Source of the DNA: Thysanoteuthis rhombus
Taxonomy: Eukaryota > Mollusca > Cephalopoda > Oegopsida > Thysanoteuthidae
Assembly (NCBI GenBank): GCA_963457665.1
Contig: OY735209.1
Span: forward strand, 3,775,081-3,839,080
Direction: 5' to 3'
Length of the DNA stretch: 64,000 bases
In this document: positions 22,350-34,285 of the stretch, piece by piece
Position numbering within the stretch: position 1 is the stretch's first letter
How the letters are laid out: each line of letters opens with the position of its first letter
Made by a program: the position numbers and the translations under genes
Notes under the pieces: generated by a model
Told to the model about the DNA's origin: nothing
The model's input: only the letters and a program-made list of their open reading frames with translations
Database searches by the model: none

Positions 22350-25300
22350 TCAGAAAAGCCAGTCAATCCTGGAGTTTTTAATGTGTACCAAGCTAGCGGC
22401 TTTCACCCACCTCTCGCTGAAGCTGAAGGGGTCTAATCTCTTTCTCTCGCATCTAATCTTCACTTTAAGCTGGTGTTTAAAGCATAAGATCAGCTGCTCA
22501 TGGGAGAAGGATTCGCCTTCGTATGCTTCCTTCAGTCGTGTCTGCCATACAACCATTCTTGCTACAGCCAGTAGTGTGCGGAAAACCATCACTTTGGTCG
22601 GGGACCATGAGGGTACCACGTTGTCACAAATGTAACCGACGTCGAGGGACAGGAAAGGGTTACTGGGTTCGATGCGGGCTGCTAGCTCCTTGACGTGCTC
22701 CCACAGTGGGCGGATTTTGGTGCAGTGGACGAAAGCGTGCTCAGCCGTTTGTTCCATCCCCGTGTTGCAGCGAGTACAGTCGGATAGGTCTGTTTTGCCC
22801 ATCTTGAAAAGCACGTCGTTGAGAGGCAGTGCATTCCGAGCCAGCCTCCAGGTGAGGGAGAACTCAGAGTTGCTTAGGTACTTGGTGCCCGGAGCCCAGT
22901 ACCATAAAGATTTGCGTTCGTCTGCCGATAGATCGTGTCGGATGGTTAGCGGTCTGAAGCGACTCCCCCCCCCCACTAATTCCCGATATAGTGTCTTACG
23001 AGGACGTGTCAGGCTGCTGCCCGTGGGAAGTTTTAACAGAGCTTCTCGGCATTCCGCTAGGAACGGTTTCTCACCGTTGGGCCTGCGCCGTTTGGACCGG
23101 GTCAAGTGTTAGCGTAGGGAAGGTCTTCCTTACGATCTCCCCATAAACCGGTTCCTCTATTAGCGTCCAGCTGAGGAATGCCAGCCTGGAAGCATGTCGG
23201 TGACTCGCTAGGTGTGGCATTCCCAGGCCTCCGTCTTTTGGCCGTTGGATGCAGACCTGTCTGCGGACCATTGGCTTGCCCTGTTTCCAGAGCAGTGAGA
23301 AGAGCAGGCACTCTATCAGCCTCAGTCGGTCCTTAGGCAGCGGAAGTACAGACAGTCGGTAAGGATTAGGGGGAAGATGTATGTGCTACATACTTCTGCC
23401 CTGCCCTTTGAGGATAAGTCTCTTCGGAGCCACTTGCCCACAGGGGCTCCGACCTTTGCTTGTACTTCCGACCAATTTTTTTCCAGCTGGAGGTCAGGGC
23501 CGAACCATACCTTGAGGATGGGCACGGGTGCGTCAGTCCATCTGAAGGGTCCTGGGAGGGGGGCTCCTCTCCAAGCACCTAACTGTAGGCCGTTTGACTT
23601 GCCTTGGTTAATCATGGCCCCTGTCACCTGTTCGTACCATTCGATCGCCTTGTGCACCACTCCTATGTCCTGGTGGCAGGACATGAAGGCGGTGACGTCA
23701 TCAGCGTATGCGGAGACCGTGGCTCGAGCCCCTCCGGGTAGGAGCACCCCACTCAAGGCTGGCTCTGTACGGGGGTACTTCAGCCTACGCAGAAAGGGTT
23801 CTAGCGCAAGGACATAAAGCAGGGGCGACAGAGGGCAGCCCTGTCGAACTGATCGCATGATCCCGAAGGGCCTCGACTTTTTTCTGTTGACCTGCACCAC
23901 TGCACTGGGAGACCTGTACAGAAGACTGACCCAGGAGCGAAAATCCGACTTGAATCCGGCGGCTTCCAGAACGGCTGCCAGGAAGCGGTGGTCCACCCTA
24001 TCGAACGCCTTGGATTGATCTAAGTTGATCATCGCGGCTTCGGTGTCGTCTTCTACCCCGTCTATGATTGTGCTAACCAGATGCAGGTTGTCCTGAATTG
24101 ATCTTCCGTTCACGGAATAAGTCTGTTCCGGTCCAATCAGACTGTCGAGGACGATCTGCTTTCGGTTCGATAAGATCTTGGCCAAAATTCTTAGCTGTAT
24201 GTTCAGCAGAGTTATAGGCCTGAAATTATCTAGCGTTTCCCCAACCCGTCTGTCCTTTTTCAACAACGTGATCTCACCTTTGGTTATCTCCTGGGGGATG
24301 CTCCCCTGTTTGAACCAGTTGTTGAACAGAGTTGTCAAGATGGGGACAAACAGGTGTGACAACCTCAAATACAATTCGTAGGGTAAACCATCCAGTCCTG
24401 GTGCTTCAATGCTTCTCTGACTTCATCTTCGTCAATCAGACCTTCGCAACTGGCTGATTCGAAGTCTTCCAGTTGGGGGAAGTCTGCCAGATAGTCATGG
24501 AACCCCTGCTCACAAAGGTCAGCTTTTGCAGTGTAAAGGTCTTGGAAATGTTTTCGGAAGCCCTCGCAGATATCACGAGACGATCGTAGGGTGCTCCCGT
24601 CCGGTATGTTCAGCTCACAAATGTAGCGGTCGGACCCCCGGCGTAGCTCCTCCCTGCGCAGCCCTCTGCCCACATTCATGGCCTCGTTTGACACTCTTTT
24701 TAACCTAAGTCTAACTATCTGGCCCTGGTAGTGTTCGGTAGCTGCGTGTTCCAGGTCTTTCTTAGCTAGCTCTATGGTTAGGGAGTCCCCCCCCCCAATC
24801 ACCGCCTGGGACAGGTTCTCTTCCAGTATCGTTGCCGCCTCGGCTTTAGCTAAGGAGAGTCTTTGTGCGTATTTCACGGCAAACGACCTAATCTTATCCT
24901 TAAGGGAAGCCCACCACTTATTACCCACTATCGCCCCCACTAGCTCTCGCTGAACTAAGCCTTCTAGCTGCTCACGGAAATCCCATCTATCCAAAAGGGA
25001 TATGTTCAGTTTCCAGTGACCAGTCATCTTAGGACTGTTTCCTAGCCTTAACTGGGCCACCACTAATTTGTGGTCCGAATAGTTGTACTTGTGGAACATG
25101 GGGCAGCTTAAGAAGTCTACATCGACTCTCTTAACTAGCATTCTATCCCGGTAGCTCGTTCTAGGGGAAAGGGGCCAGTTTTGCGCCCAAGTCCACATTT
25201 TCTGCCTCGGATGATCGAAACGGTATCTGTCAACCAGTCCGTGATCGTTGATCAGCCAGATCAGGTTGCGATCTGCCGTGGTACCCCCTTCGTTATCTTC

Positions 25301-25526
25301 GTCCCCCCCCTTGTCCCTCTGTCTATTTTAGGGTCTAGGGTGGCGTTCCAGTCGCCAAGTAAGACTAATCGCTTAGGGTCTAAAAGGAACCTCTCTAGAT
25401 GTTGGAGGTAGGTGCGTCGTAATGCCTGGGCGTTGGGCGCATATACCTGAGGTCTTGAAGAAAGCCTTATGCTCTCGTCGGGGTCCTCAGGCCACGGACA
25501 TTCATGCTCGCTAGGGTGACTGACAT
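22350..25526 (-). pseudogene. LINE ORF2 remains (endonuclease with deletion, RT, knuckle)
   Basis: ORF2 appears to start at ATG 25526 (MSVTLASMNVRGL, a typical start of the apurinic-type endonuclease). Within about 25 codons the sequence jumps to RPQVYAPNAQALRR and LLGDWNATLDP, so roughly the first third of the endonuclease is deleted. The RPQVYAPN-to-GDWNAT part lies in another frame (25611-25261). A frame at 25198-24365 carries SDHKLV and the linker. A frame at 24374-23322 has NFRPITLLN, NLDQSKAFDRVDH, RQGCPLSP and catalytic AYADD. A frame at 23105-22350 has the CTRC...EHAFVHC knuckle and the C-terminus, ending at a stop at 22352-22350. At least four frame changes separate these parts. Confidence 0.85.
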
Positions 25527-25612
25527 GACTTCTCAAATGGGTATCGTTAGACGGTCGAAAGTGGTCTCTGGTTAGTTCGACGCCGGCGTCCCCCAGGTTG
25601 CCCCTCCCCATT

Positions 25613-27465
25613 TCAGGGGGTGAAGGTTCCCACTGGGATGATTCCGGCGACGTCCGTTGGGAAGTTTAACTTAACGGCTCTATAGCGGGATGGGTGCATA
25701 GATACGGGGGCTCTATCTGTGCATTTCTCTTGCATTTGCACGAGGTGAGTCTTTGTAGTGCTGTAGACCTTCATGTCTGGGAAGGCCTCAGCGGCTGACT
25801 CCAACATGTCCTACACTTGGTTGTAGCCACCTTTCCTGATTAGTGTAGTGACCCAAGGTGTGTTCGGGAAGTTCCTTGGGTCCTCTACGTCTGTGTTTTG
25901 CACTGTCTTTAAGTTGTAAAGGGTCTTCAGACCAATCTTCCGGTGGTTTGGAAGGGTCTTGTTGAGGACCCTTTCATCCACCTTGCAGACTCCGTCCCCC
26001 ATCTTGTTCGAGTGCCTCCTAGTGGTGGCGGGAGAGGTGGAGGGGCGTCGTGTAGGGGTTACCTTTGGTGTCTATCTTTCTGGTGAGGCAGAATTGGCCC
26101 GCCCCTTGACGGGTGAAAAGTTCTCAGTTTTCCTCTTCCCCTGAGGCTCCTCCCCTCTTGATCTCCTTTTCCTTTTGGAAGTGGAGGAGGAGGAGGGGAT
26201 GGAGTCTTTTGGCTCCGTGGATGAGAGGGTAGGCTTGTCTGCTGGACTGGTGGGGGTTGCTGGCTAGTTTCCTGTTCGCTGGTCTCTGGAAAATTAGCTT
26301 CTGGAGTTCTCTTGCCGGACGGTTCCCTTACGTTGCTGGTTTTTGGGTGGGGGTTGCTGGCAGAGATTGGAGCTGTTTATTTTGAGGCTTGCCGTGATGG
26401 CCTTCCTCTTTTGACGACAGTACTCCAACTGCCTCCGTCGGCTTTTGGGGCTGGTGTTGGTGCTGGTGCAGGGGCTTGCTTAGTTGCAGGCCTCTGTTTG
26501 ACTACTGACTTCGTGTTGGTTAGGGTCTGGTTGCTGTTGGGGCATGCAGCTGCCACGTGACTTGGTTGTTTGCAGGTCCAGCAGTGTGGCCTGCGGCCCT
26601 CGACGACCACGATCACTTGGCTGCCCTACCAATACAGGATATTGAGGATACCCCTAAAGTTTCCCCTGTTCAGTGAGATGAACAGGGTGTAGTCGCCGAC
26701 GTGGCAAACTTTTTTTGCCGGTCGTTGGAGTGACACTCTCGATGATGCCGAACTTTGTAAAGTAGGCGCCGATGCAGTCTTGGGTCAGTGCTGCAGGGGC
26801 ACTGAAAACCGACACTTTGGTCTTTCTGTATCCGCAGTATTCAGTTTGGAATCTGAGGTTTCTGGTCCTCAGTTCCATCTCGGCTAGCCGGGCACAGGTG
26901 GCGAAGCTCTTCCGCACAAGGTGTTTTGGAGTGACCTTCTGTGCTTCAAGGGCTTCCATTACGGCCTCCCTTGAAGCACTTACCAGTTTCCTGGTCTTAC
27001 TATCCGAAGAGATAAGCGAAATCAATCGCTGGGATATGGCCTCCCATTCTTCAGGGATCAAGAGGATCTCATTCCCCTTGAAATAGGAGGCATATTTTGT
27101 TGCCATTGCCACGTAGTGGCTATGGCCTGGGAGGAGCGGCTTTTCTGCTGACCAGGTGTTGGCCTGCGTTGTCTGGCTGGCTTGATCAGGTTGGCTCTGG
27201 CTGGTGTGTCGTCCGTCCACTGGGGTGTTTGAGCCATCCTGAACGGTTGGTGGCTGCAGTTGAGGTGTTGACTGGGCCAGCACTTCTGGTTGCGCTGGGC
27301 TGCCGCTCAGGGGGGGGGGATGGCGTCTGTGTAGGCGGCTGCTGCTGCTGTGGTGTCAGCTGCTGCTGCAGCTGCTCCCCCGTGACCAGATGCTGTAGCA
27401 TCCCCGGGTTGTGGGATTGTGTTGCTGAATGTAACGGGGGGCCCGTGACCAGATACTGTTGCATC
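25613..27465 (-). pseudogene. LINE ORF1 remains (Q/P-rich, RNA-binding-like, CCHC knuckle)
   Basis: Broken minus-strand frames give, in order, a glutamine- and proline-rich stretch (27464-27186) and a frame at 27283-26654 with a plausible RRM-like core (KVSVFSAPAALTQDCIGAYF). Next is a zinc knuckle of the form C-x2-C-x4-H-x4-C at about 26590 (CWTCKQPSHVAAAC), followed by an A/P-rich linker (26616-26377). Two C-terminal pieces follow (26002-25811 and 25807-25613). ORF1 proteins of this LINE class bind the element RNA into particles with ORF2. Several frame changes mean no intact protein is made. Domain limits are approximate, and the RRM call is an inference from position and pattern. Confidence 0.7.
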
Positions 27466-27503
27466 CCCGGGTTGTGGATGAGGTGGTTATCGAGCGTAGC
27501 AGC

Positions 27504-27690
27504 ATGTGGGTCGTAACTCAGACCAGGAGAGAGTAGGTCAACGCAAGAGGGGATTCAGTGAAGATTCAACCCTGAAGCGGACTCGAGTAGGGCCTCAGGA
27601 GAGCCTGGGGCATGTGGGTTGTAACTCAGACCAGGAGAGAGTAAGTCAACGCAAGAGGGGATTCTGAAGATTCAACCGTGAAGCGGACTC
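27504..27690 (-). repeat. Tandem repeat in the LINE 5' leader
   Basis: Two near-identical units of about 80 bases lie at 27507-27583 and 27614-27690. Each contains CATGTGGGT(C/T)GTAACTCAG, a GGAGAGAGTA(G/A)GTCAACGC block and GAAGCGGACTC, and they are separated by about 30 bases. A second short duplication (CCGTGACCAGAT..CTGT.GCATCCCCGGG) occurs at about 27380-27410 and 27443-27475. Repeated 5' leaders are known in several LINE families and often carry the internal promoter; a promoter role here is an inference. Confidence 0.65.
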
Positions 27691-27699
27691 AGAACATAC

Positions 27700-30085
27700 T
27701 TGAGAAATGATCCTTAAAACTATGATTTGCAAGTTGATGGTTTTCCTGAGAGATACAGTGGAAATAGGAAACAATCTGTTTTGAATATCATGTCTTGGGG
27801 GGAAAAAAAAAAAGCAATCGGTGTCTTGAATGAACCTGTGGTTGAGTATACTGATCTATTTCCATTTCGAAATCAGTTTTGATTTGAAAGGCATCAATCT
27901 AATATTCCACCAGCTCGAGAGCTGACTTCAGTTTGAAGTCAGCGGCCTTATGGTTAGAACAGACGAAAGATACTTGAGACCCCCTCGCCCATTCTTGAAT
28001 TACTACTTCTCTTAGTTGTGATAGACTTAACCCTGTCCTTTACTTACTTTGAGCACCATGCTATCAACAGTATTAAAGGTTGGGAAAACAGCACTAGAGG
28101 CTGTATGGTACAGATTGTTAACTTTTATTCTAACAATAAAAATGAACATTAACGCAATGTCCCGTCTAAATATTAGAGTTAAGTTATCTTTTTGGTAGTT
28201 TACGGAAAATCGTTCAAGATTTGTCTGGTGAAAGAGAGATGATATAGGTGTGTTGTAAATAATAGTTCACCAGACTAAGAATTTGATGCAGGTTTCTTTA
28301 GGTGATGAATCTCTTGCAGGGATATACATGTTGAGTTCTTTGAATCACTAGTAGTTATAAAGAAATTTCCGTTTGGGACAATTGACCAAGTTGGTGGTTG
28401 TTCTATCAACAGGTATGTAGGTGTCCAGGACTTGATTTCTTTGAACTGTCAGTTTATTTGTTACGGGCCGCGAATCTAGCCTTAAACGTGGTTCCAGGCA
28501 CCCATTTCGTTAGCTCTTTTGTCTCGCACACACCGACCGTGGGACAACGATAAATGCGTTCTTAATCACCAAGGATGCTGCTCTATTCAGCCCCAGAGGT
28601 GATAATCTTAAATGGGGTATTAATCACCTCGGACTCCATGATCAAACCTTCTTTGTTACCCCTTCTTTTGTAAATGTTATCAACTGAGAAAGAAATAGTA
28701 TATTTATCCTTTTCTTAAATGGACTCTTGAATTTTATCTGCTTATCTTTGTTTATTTGGTACTTTATTCTTAATCTGTTGTCTTTTTATTTACTATATTT
28801 TCATTCAATGCTGCACTGCCAATGCCATAAACCCTCGCTAGAATAAAGTTACGCAAGTTGAATAAATGCAGCGAACACCGGACCTTTGAAGTTGGCATTA
28901 TGCCAAATCTGTGATCTGGCGTTTTAGATGAAGATCAAAGAGTAGTATCAGTCCTTCTCACGGAAACGAAACGTAGCATTCCCATTTTCAATTTCAAACG
29001 TTATGGCTGTATTGGAATTGTTTTCCCCATGAATTATAATTTAATTCGAATACTCTTTCAATTGACGAAAACAATTGCTGAATCTTTATTGCCGTCACTG
29101 TAAATCACTTGGCATGACTTAACATTCCTGTTTTAAATTTCAAACTTTACTTCACTTGTGTGGGGAAAAAAAAGTACACTCTGAATCATTCTTATGACTT
29201 TTCATCACCCCCCCCCTTCTTTTTCCTTTGTCATGGATTTTTAGAATTTAAAACCTTCAAGCAAAAAAAAACAAACAACAAGCATATTTGTTTGTGTTTA
29301 TTCAGTTGAATAACAAGGGGTAAAACATTACAGCTATGACTCTCTTGTCAATTTTAATGTTGTTAGTGTAGTTTTGTTGAAATGGGGGGGAAAAATAGAT
29401 GCCATTTTGATTTTTGAAGTGAAGGCTGGACCACCAAACTAGGATGGTGCCCCAAGTAAAACTTTCAAAAGATATTTAACTCTTTCAATTGTTTTAAAGG
29501 AGTGCTAAAATAGTGTGTGGTAGATGCTTGGATATAGAGATGGATAAAATAAGTGTCTTGCCTTTGAGGGTTTTTCTTTTTTTAATCAACTGAAAAGGCT
29601 ATTCTCAAGGAATTGCATGTTATCAATTACATAACAATTTGAGCAAAGCCGAGGAGCAGTGGGGCTCAAGGAAGTTTTCAACGAGGACAAATTTCTGAAA
29701 TCGACCCAAGTTTTGAATTTCCAGCTAACTTCATTGCAATGTGAAGTCCACTTATCAAATAAAATGACCATGACTCCAGAAATTAATGAGAAAATGTTTA
29801 CTATATACTATTTTCAAAATTGGCCACATTCTCACCAAGGAATACATGCCAAGGTACAGCATCCTGTATCATGTTCAAAATCTTCAAATACCCATCTGCC
29901 TCCCATGGTATTCCCTCTAGAAAAATTTGGGTTTGCCAATTTTAACAATTGCAGTCTTTGTTGATTCCAATCTTGGAAGCCTTGCTTTGCACCCAGGTTG
30001 AATTTACTTTTCCATGAATAATTGGCTCAATTTGTAATTGTGTTTGTTCTGTTTACTCTTCATCAAATGAAATATCCCTTAAGGG
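27700..30085. other. AT-rich sequence, nothing recognised
   Basis: No gene or known repeat is identified. A slightly GC-richer stretch at about 28440-28650 (CGGGCCGCGAATC, CACCGACCGTGGGACAAC) looks like part of an interspersed repeat but matches nothing else in the window. An open frame of 101 codons at 29659-29964 has no domain. Confidence 0.45.
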
Positions 30086-30089
30086 AAAA

Positions 30090-30500
30090 TCACAAGTGAA
30101 TTATAAACATTTTCCATAGAGAGAACAAAAGTTGGTCTGAATGCGTTTTGTCATCTTGCATAATTTGCAGCCCTTCATTTTTTTTTTCCTCTGAAAACCT
30201 CATTTTTCTATAAAATGTAGGCTCGAGGCAATCATTGCAGCTTTTGGAATTCCAAAGTACCCATCTCAGTGTTTGACCCACCCACTCTACAAGTCTCTTC
30301 TGGTGACCTGTGAGTTTCTGCAGTCTCAAGACATTTAACTTTGTTGCAGGTCTTGCTCAGATAGTATTTCTTCAGGCTTTCATAGTCCAATAAAATCCAG
30401 TTGATAGGCATTTGATGAACGGGCTGTGACATGCATGAGCATCTCTCCATATTCTGTCTCGGAACTCTGTTTATTCCTTCAAGACAACCTTCCATTCGGT
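30090..30500 (-). other. Possible coding remnant of unknown identity
   Basis: Two overlapping minus-strand frames (30495-30232 and 30329-30090) together read through about 400 bases with codon composition less AT-biased than the surroundings (for example MEGCLEGINRVPRQNME, and LQKLTGHQKRLVEWVGQTLRW). Each frame looks protein-like in turn, as if a frameshift lay near 30300. I recognise no family, catalytic motif or splice boundaries. It may be a decayed transposon ORF. Confidence 0.3.
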
Positions 30501-30749
30501 TGACTTATTGAAAAGGTAGAATATATCCACTGGTGTAATTTTTGCCTTTAATTTTGAAACTAGGTTCTGATTTAAACTTGGAAGTGGCCTTACCTGCTAT
30601 ATAGTCCCTGAGAAATCTTGTCAACGGGCAAAAATGTCTCCGCATTCTACAGGACAATAAATACTATATTGCTATTCTGAGAAGATAGTCTTAATCATTG
30701 GATTTGATTCCAAATAGACTGGCAAAAATGAAAAAAAGGCAATAATATA

Positions 30750-31240
30750 TTCAAGTATTAATGCCAAACACACTCACAAAAACATTGGCATCTGTCACAA
30801 ATTAGTCTTTCATCTCCTGTTATTGTAGTTATAAAATCATCCTTGGTTATCAATCTTGGATAGAGCGGTTGGAAGTTTTGGAAGCTGTCTATTCCTTTCC
30901 ACAATCAAATACCAGTATTTATCACAGCTGTAGATATGATGGTTCAGAAAGAAAACACTCCTTTCCCTAATATTGGCTTCTTACAATTTGTTTAACTAGA
31001 TCATGGATTTTCCATGCATTCTATATCATGTAGAGCTGGTAAAACAGATGTGGACATGTAACAGAGGTACCATCTTCATACCAATGAGGACAACTGAAAG
31101 TGATGGAAAAATCAAGATGGCCACTGATATAAATAAGTCATTTATCTCCTCCTATTGTAGTTATAAAAATGTCCTTGAATATAAATCTCTGGCAGCATGG
31201 TTGAAAGTATAAGGGAACTGTCTGTTCCTATCTACCCTGA
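30750..31240 (+). repeat. Diverged tandem duplication, unit about 330 bases
   Basis: 30808-30902 and 31141-31236 align throughout (ATTGTAGTTATAAAA, then CCTTG...TA..AATCT, GG...GGTTGAAGT, CTGTCTRTTCCT), and the preceding 60 bases are also similar. Divergence is roughly a quarter of positions. No gene is evident. Confidence 0.5.
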
Positions 31241-33479
31241 TGTGTTTTTATGTTTGAGTTGGTGTAAAGCAGTAGTAATGTTGAAGTTGACATTAGGCTA
31301 ATGATATTTGCAACAATAGCAGGTGTTTCTGATGTATTTTTTGCCTCAAACATGAATATACAAACAATGGTATATATGTATTTGGAGTCTGAGAATATGT
31401 TCAATAACATAGTATATTATCACGTAGCATATCTTGTCAGTCAGCTTAATCAAAAACTTGGGAAATACTTCCAGTGTTTTTACCAATAAACTCAACAACC
31501 ACATTAGCATCATCCTTCTAAAAAAGGAACCAACACTGTTATACTAGATTGCAGTACATTTTATTGACCATACATGCTTCTTCAAAAGGGAAATGAAATT
31601 AGTATATATACATTTAATATAAGAAATTACAAGTACTTTGAATCAAAGTTGACTTGGGATATATGCTCTATTTTGTATTGGGCAATTTGCTGTACTAATT
31701 CCATTGCTACTAAAGCCTTTAGATGTTACAGATCTACAATAGGAAGTACCTACCTTTTGTATACAATCGCTCATCTTCATGTAGAACTGCTAGGAATGCT
31801 ACATAATGTCTCCTATCATCCTGGAATGAAATAGCTTTCTTCCCTTATAAGTTAGTACCAGGACTTTAGCATGGAGTAGGCTCCAATGATTCTGGAGTCA
31901 AATGGATGATCAAACAAACCTTCAGATCATTCATAAACCCAACGAGGTTATTGTTAATCCCCAGAATTTTCCTTTCTTTACCTATTTGGTATAGGACCTT
32001 TCCATCGTTATACTGGGAAATGACTTTTCTCCTGGGATGAGAGAGGGGTATAAAGTCTAACTATAGTTTTAATGTCAGGTTGTGACAATTAATAAACCAT
32101 CTCATCCGTCACCTTGTACTTTTATGCCAGAGTGAAATCTTCCTGTAATCACATTAATTCTTTGAACACGCAGGTCAAGTCAGCCAGGCCTAATATTGAA
32201 ATTGAAGAGCACCTGGTGATAAATGAATACAATTATCTCTTTGTCGTTAAAAGAAGGAAAAAAAATTATTGATTCTAGTATTTCCAATATCTTTACCCAA
32301 AATCGTTGACAAAGTTACATTTAGTACTTATAATTGTCGACAGTTCAGACAATCTGAGTGTTGACAAACTATACATGAACCATGTAGACTATTTTTTTTT
32401 CCCACTTTTCCACCATTTAAAATATTAAAAATCTCTGATAGTTGCTACAATGGAAATAGGCAAAACAGTTGATGTTGGTATAATATAAACAATTCTAATT
32501 CCAGTCAGAGACAATATATTTTAATTATATTGTTCATTTTAAAATGTTAACCATTATCTAAGAAAAGACAAGAATATAGAAAATATCTGAATGCACCTCA
32601 AAAGTCTCTTGAAATTAATGTTTTGAAAAGTTTTTTATAAAAATATTTTATATCACAGAAACAATGTAATTTGATTTTAGTCTTTTCTTTTGTTGCACAA
32701 TTTAGTGTTGATGGTTCTTGCTCCGTGGTCTTATTTGAATTCTTGACTTAAGAGGAACCTTTTGAACTTGATAATAGAAAGAATATATACATAGACTTTT
32801 CATTCCCTTTATTAGAAAAAAAACATGCTATTTCATGCTGGAATGAATTAAAATAGAATGCATGAGAATCTCAAAGAATCCGAACTTATGTCAATCGAAC
32901 AACCGAAGAGATTTTTCTGAGTTTGTGTTTTTTTTTTTTTTTCCATTCAAACCAGAATGTTTTATATAATATCTTATCTTGTCTAATATTAAAATCTGCA
33001 AAATTTTGATCAAGCTTCTCTGTAAAACTTTATTGATGAACCCTCTCTCAGAATCCCCTTTTCTCTCACTGACTCAGAAAAACACTTTGCAAACCATTTG
33101 GGTTTGTATTAACCGAGGTTGGTGACCATTGTTCTGGCTAACCTGTTTTTAAACCCATGTAACCAAACATTGTCCTTAATTATTTATTTTTTATCAACAA
33201 AAATCAAATCTATGGTTCTTAGATAAAATATAGATAAGACCTGTTCCCAACGTGTTATGAACTATGATGACTTTGATCTCATTGTTTTACCTTTCCTGTT
33301 CCTCTACAGGTTAACGAGCTTTGCAAAGAGAAAAGGTTACGCAAAGGATACAGCAAACTTTTTCATCTTTCAAGTTCATATGATTAGAAATCTATTGTGA
33401 TATTTATTTCTGCTTAGTCCATCCCTGATGATGATTCTGCTAAATATTTTTTAAAGATATTTCAAATGTGCTAAAAGCT
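31241..33479. other. AT-rich sequence, nothing recognised
   Basis: I see short open frames only, poly(T) and poly(A) runs, and no motif, splice-bounded exon or repeat shared with the rest of the window. Confidence 0.45.
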
Positions 33480-33499
33480 TAAAAAAGTTACAGGCCTGA

Positions 33500-33730
33500 G
33501 AGGGTTGACTTGCAGGATTTTTGCATTCAGCTTTACTGACCGTCCAGTTCCGTAGTCCAGAGGTTGAATATTGGCCTGCTGGTCTGAAGTGAAGGTTTCA
33601 ATCTTACCTTGCGGTACTGGATGGGATAGTGGAAAGTATATAGCCATACTGAAGAGATGTAATATATTGAAACAGCTGTCCGTGGATGACGCGCATATAT
33701 ATATATATGTGTGTGTGTATATAATTCTCC
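33500..33730 (+). repeat. Interspersed repeat with hammerhead-ribozyme-like core, copy 1
   Basis: The stretch aligns to 37340-37560 over about 200 bases and, like it, ends in a (TA)n/(TG)n microsatellite (33696-33722). Near its 3' side is a complete type I hammerhead pattern on the plus strand (33643-33685), annotated separately. Short repeats with a hammerhead core and short stem III are known from Penelope-like elements and from the small non-autonomous retrozymes of animals; assignment to either is an inference. Confidence 0.65.
33643..33685 (+). ncRNA. Hammerhead ribozyme candidate, type I, all core bases present
   Basis: The order is stem I 5' strand CCATA (33644-33648), core CTGAAGA (33649-33655) and stem II GATGT-AAT-ATATT (33656-33668; five pairs, two of them G-U). 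Then come core GAAA (33669-33672) and the short stem III ACAGCTGT (33672-33679) with the cleavage triplet GTC ending at 33680. Stem I 3' strand CGTGG (33681-33685) pairs at four of five positions, with the closing pair mismatched. The core matches the invariant pattern CUGANGA...GAAA...UH, where position 7 is free. Self-cleavage is predicted but not shown. Confidence 0.6.
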
Positions 33731-34204
33731 CCCCCTCCATCCTTGAGCAGTAACTTGAGTCTTTTTCTTGTTGATAAGATTCCTATGGATAAAAGTGGTT
33801 GCCCTCATCAGATACATTTCACATTCTTCCTGGTCTTATATTTTGATGATTTTTTATTTTTTATTTTTTTATTTTGTATTAATTTCATTGCTATGCCTTC
33901 TAAAAATAAAATGATTTCAAAAGCAAAGTAGATTTAAATTTCAAACCAAGATTTTGGCCAGTCTATTTCTTGCATATGAATATGAAGTCTGAGAAAAATT
34001 AATTTTCCTCTTACTCCACTACTTACACAATATACTTGCTCACTCTACCTGTACAAAGAGAAAACATGTACTTGCTCTCATCAATGAAGGGGCCACCTCC
34101 CCCCTCATCTCTAACCAAACGTGCACTGATGAAGGGGCCACCTCCCCCCGTCGTCTCTCTCTCATCACAACCAAACTCGTTTAAATACACATTATTTAAG
34201 CTTG

Positions 34205-34285
34205 ATGACCCTGCAGCAAACCAGGAATCTACGACCGAATCCATCAGAACCTGACAAAAGATGTCCAAAAGGAAAAACATGAACT
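34205..34285 (+). pseudogene. Exon-like segment of an unrecognised gene, copy 1
   Basis: After a CAG (about 34214) the frame reads KPGIYDRIHQNLTKDVQKEKHEL and stops at a good donor (CTT|GTAAGTAT at about 34287). The paralogue near 53720-53766 reads QNLTRDIQKEEHEF before GTAAGTAG, so frame and donor are shared while bases differ. That suggests a once-coding exon. I do not recognise the protein. The next matching exon-like block in this copy (36505-36615) is frameshifted, so this copy is probably dead. Confidence 0.35.

Larger units (their letters stand above)
21890..27700 (-). mobile_element. Tx1-like LINE, nearly full length, diverged and eroded
   Basis: On the minus strand the order is a repeated 5' leader (27690-27504), ORF1 remains with a Q/P-rich start and CCHC knuckle (about 27465-25613), ORF2 (25526-22350) and a 3' untranslated region ending near 21890. 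The 3' terminus (ACCCCCACTCCGACTTCATG) matches the tails of the plus-strand LINEs although the rest of the 3' region does not, so this is a related but distinct subfamily. ORF2 is about 50-60% similar to copy 1 by eye. Multiple frame changes and an internal endonuclease deletion show it is inactive. Confidence 0.85.

Noticed and set aside
26312-27516. Plus-strand frames over the minus-strand LINE ORF1 (glycine- and cysteine-rich)
   Set aside because: They are shadows of the Q/P-rich ORF1. The motifs are on the minus strand.
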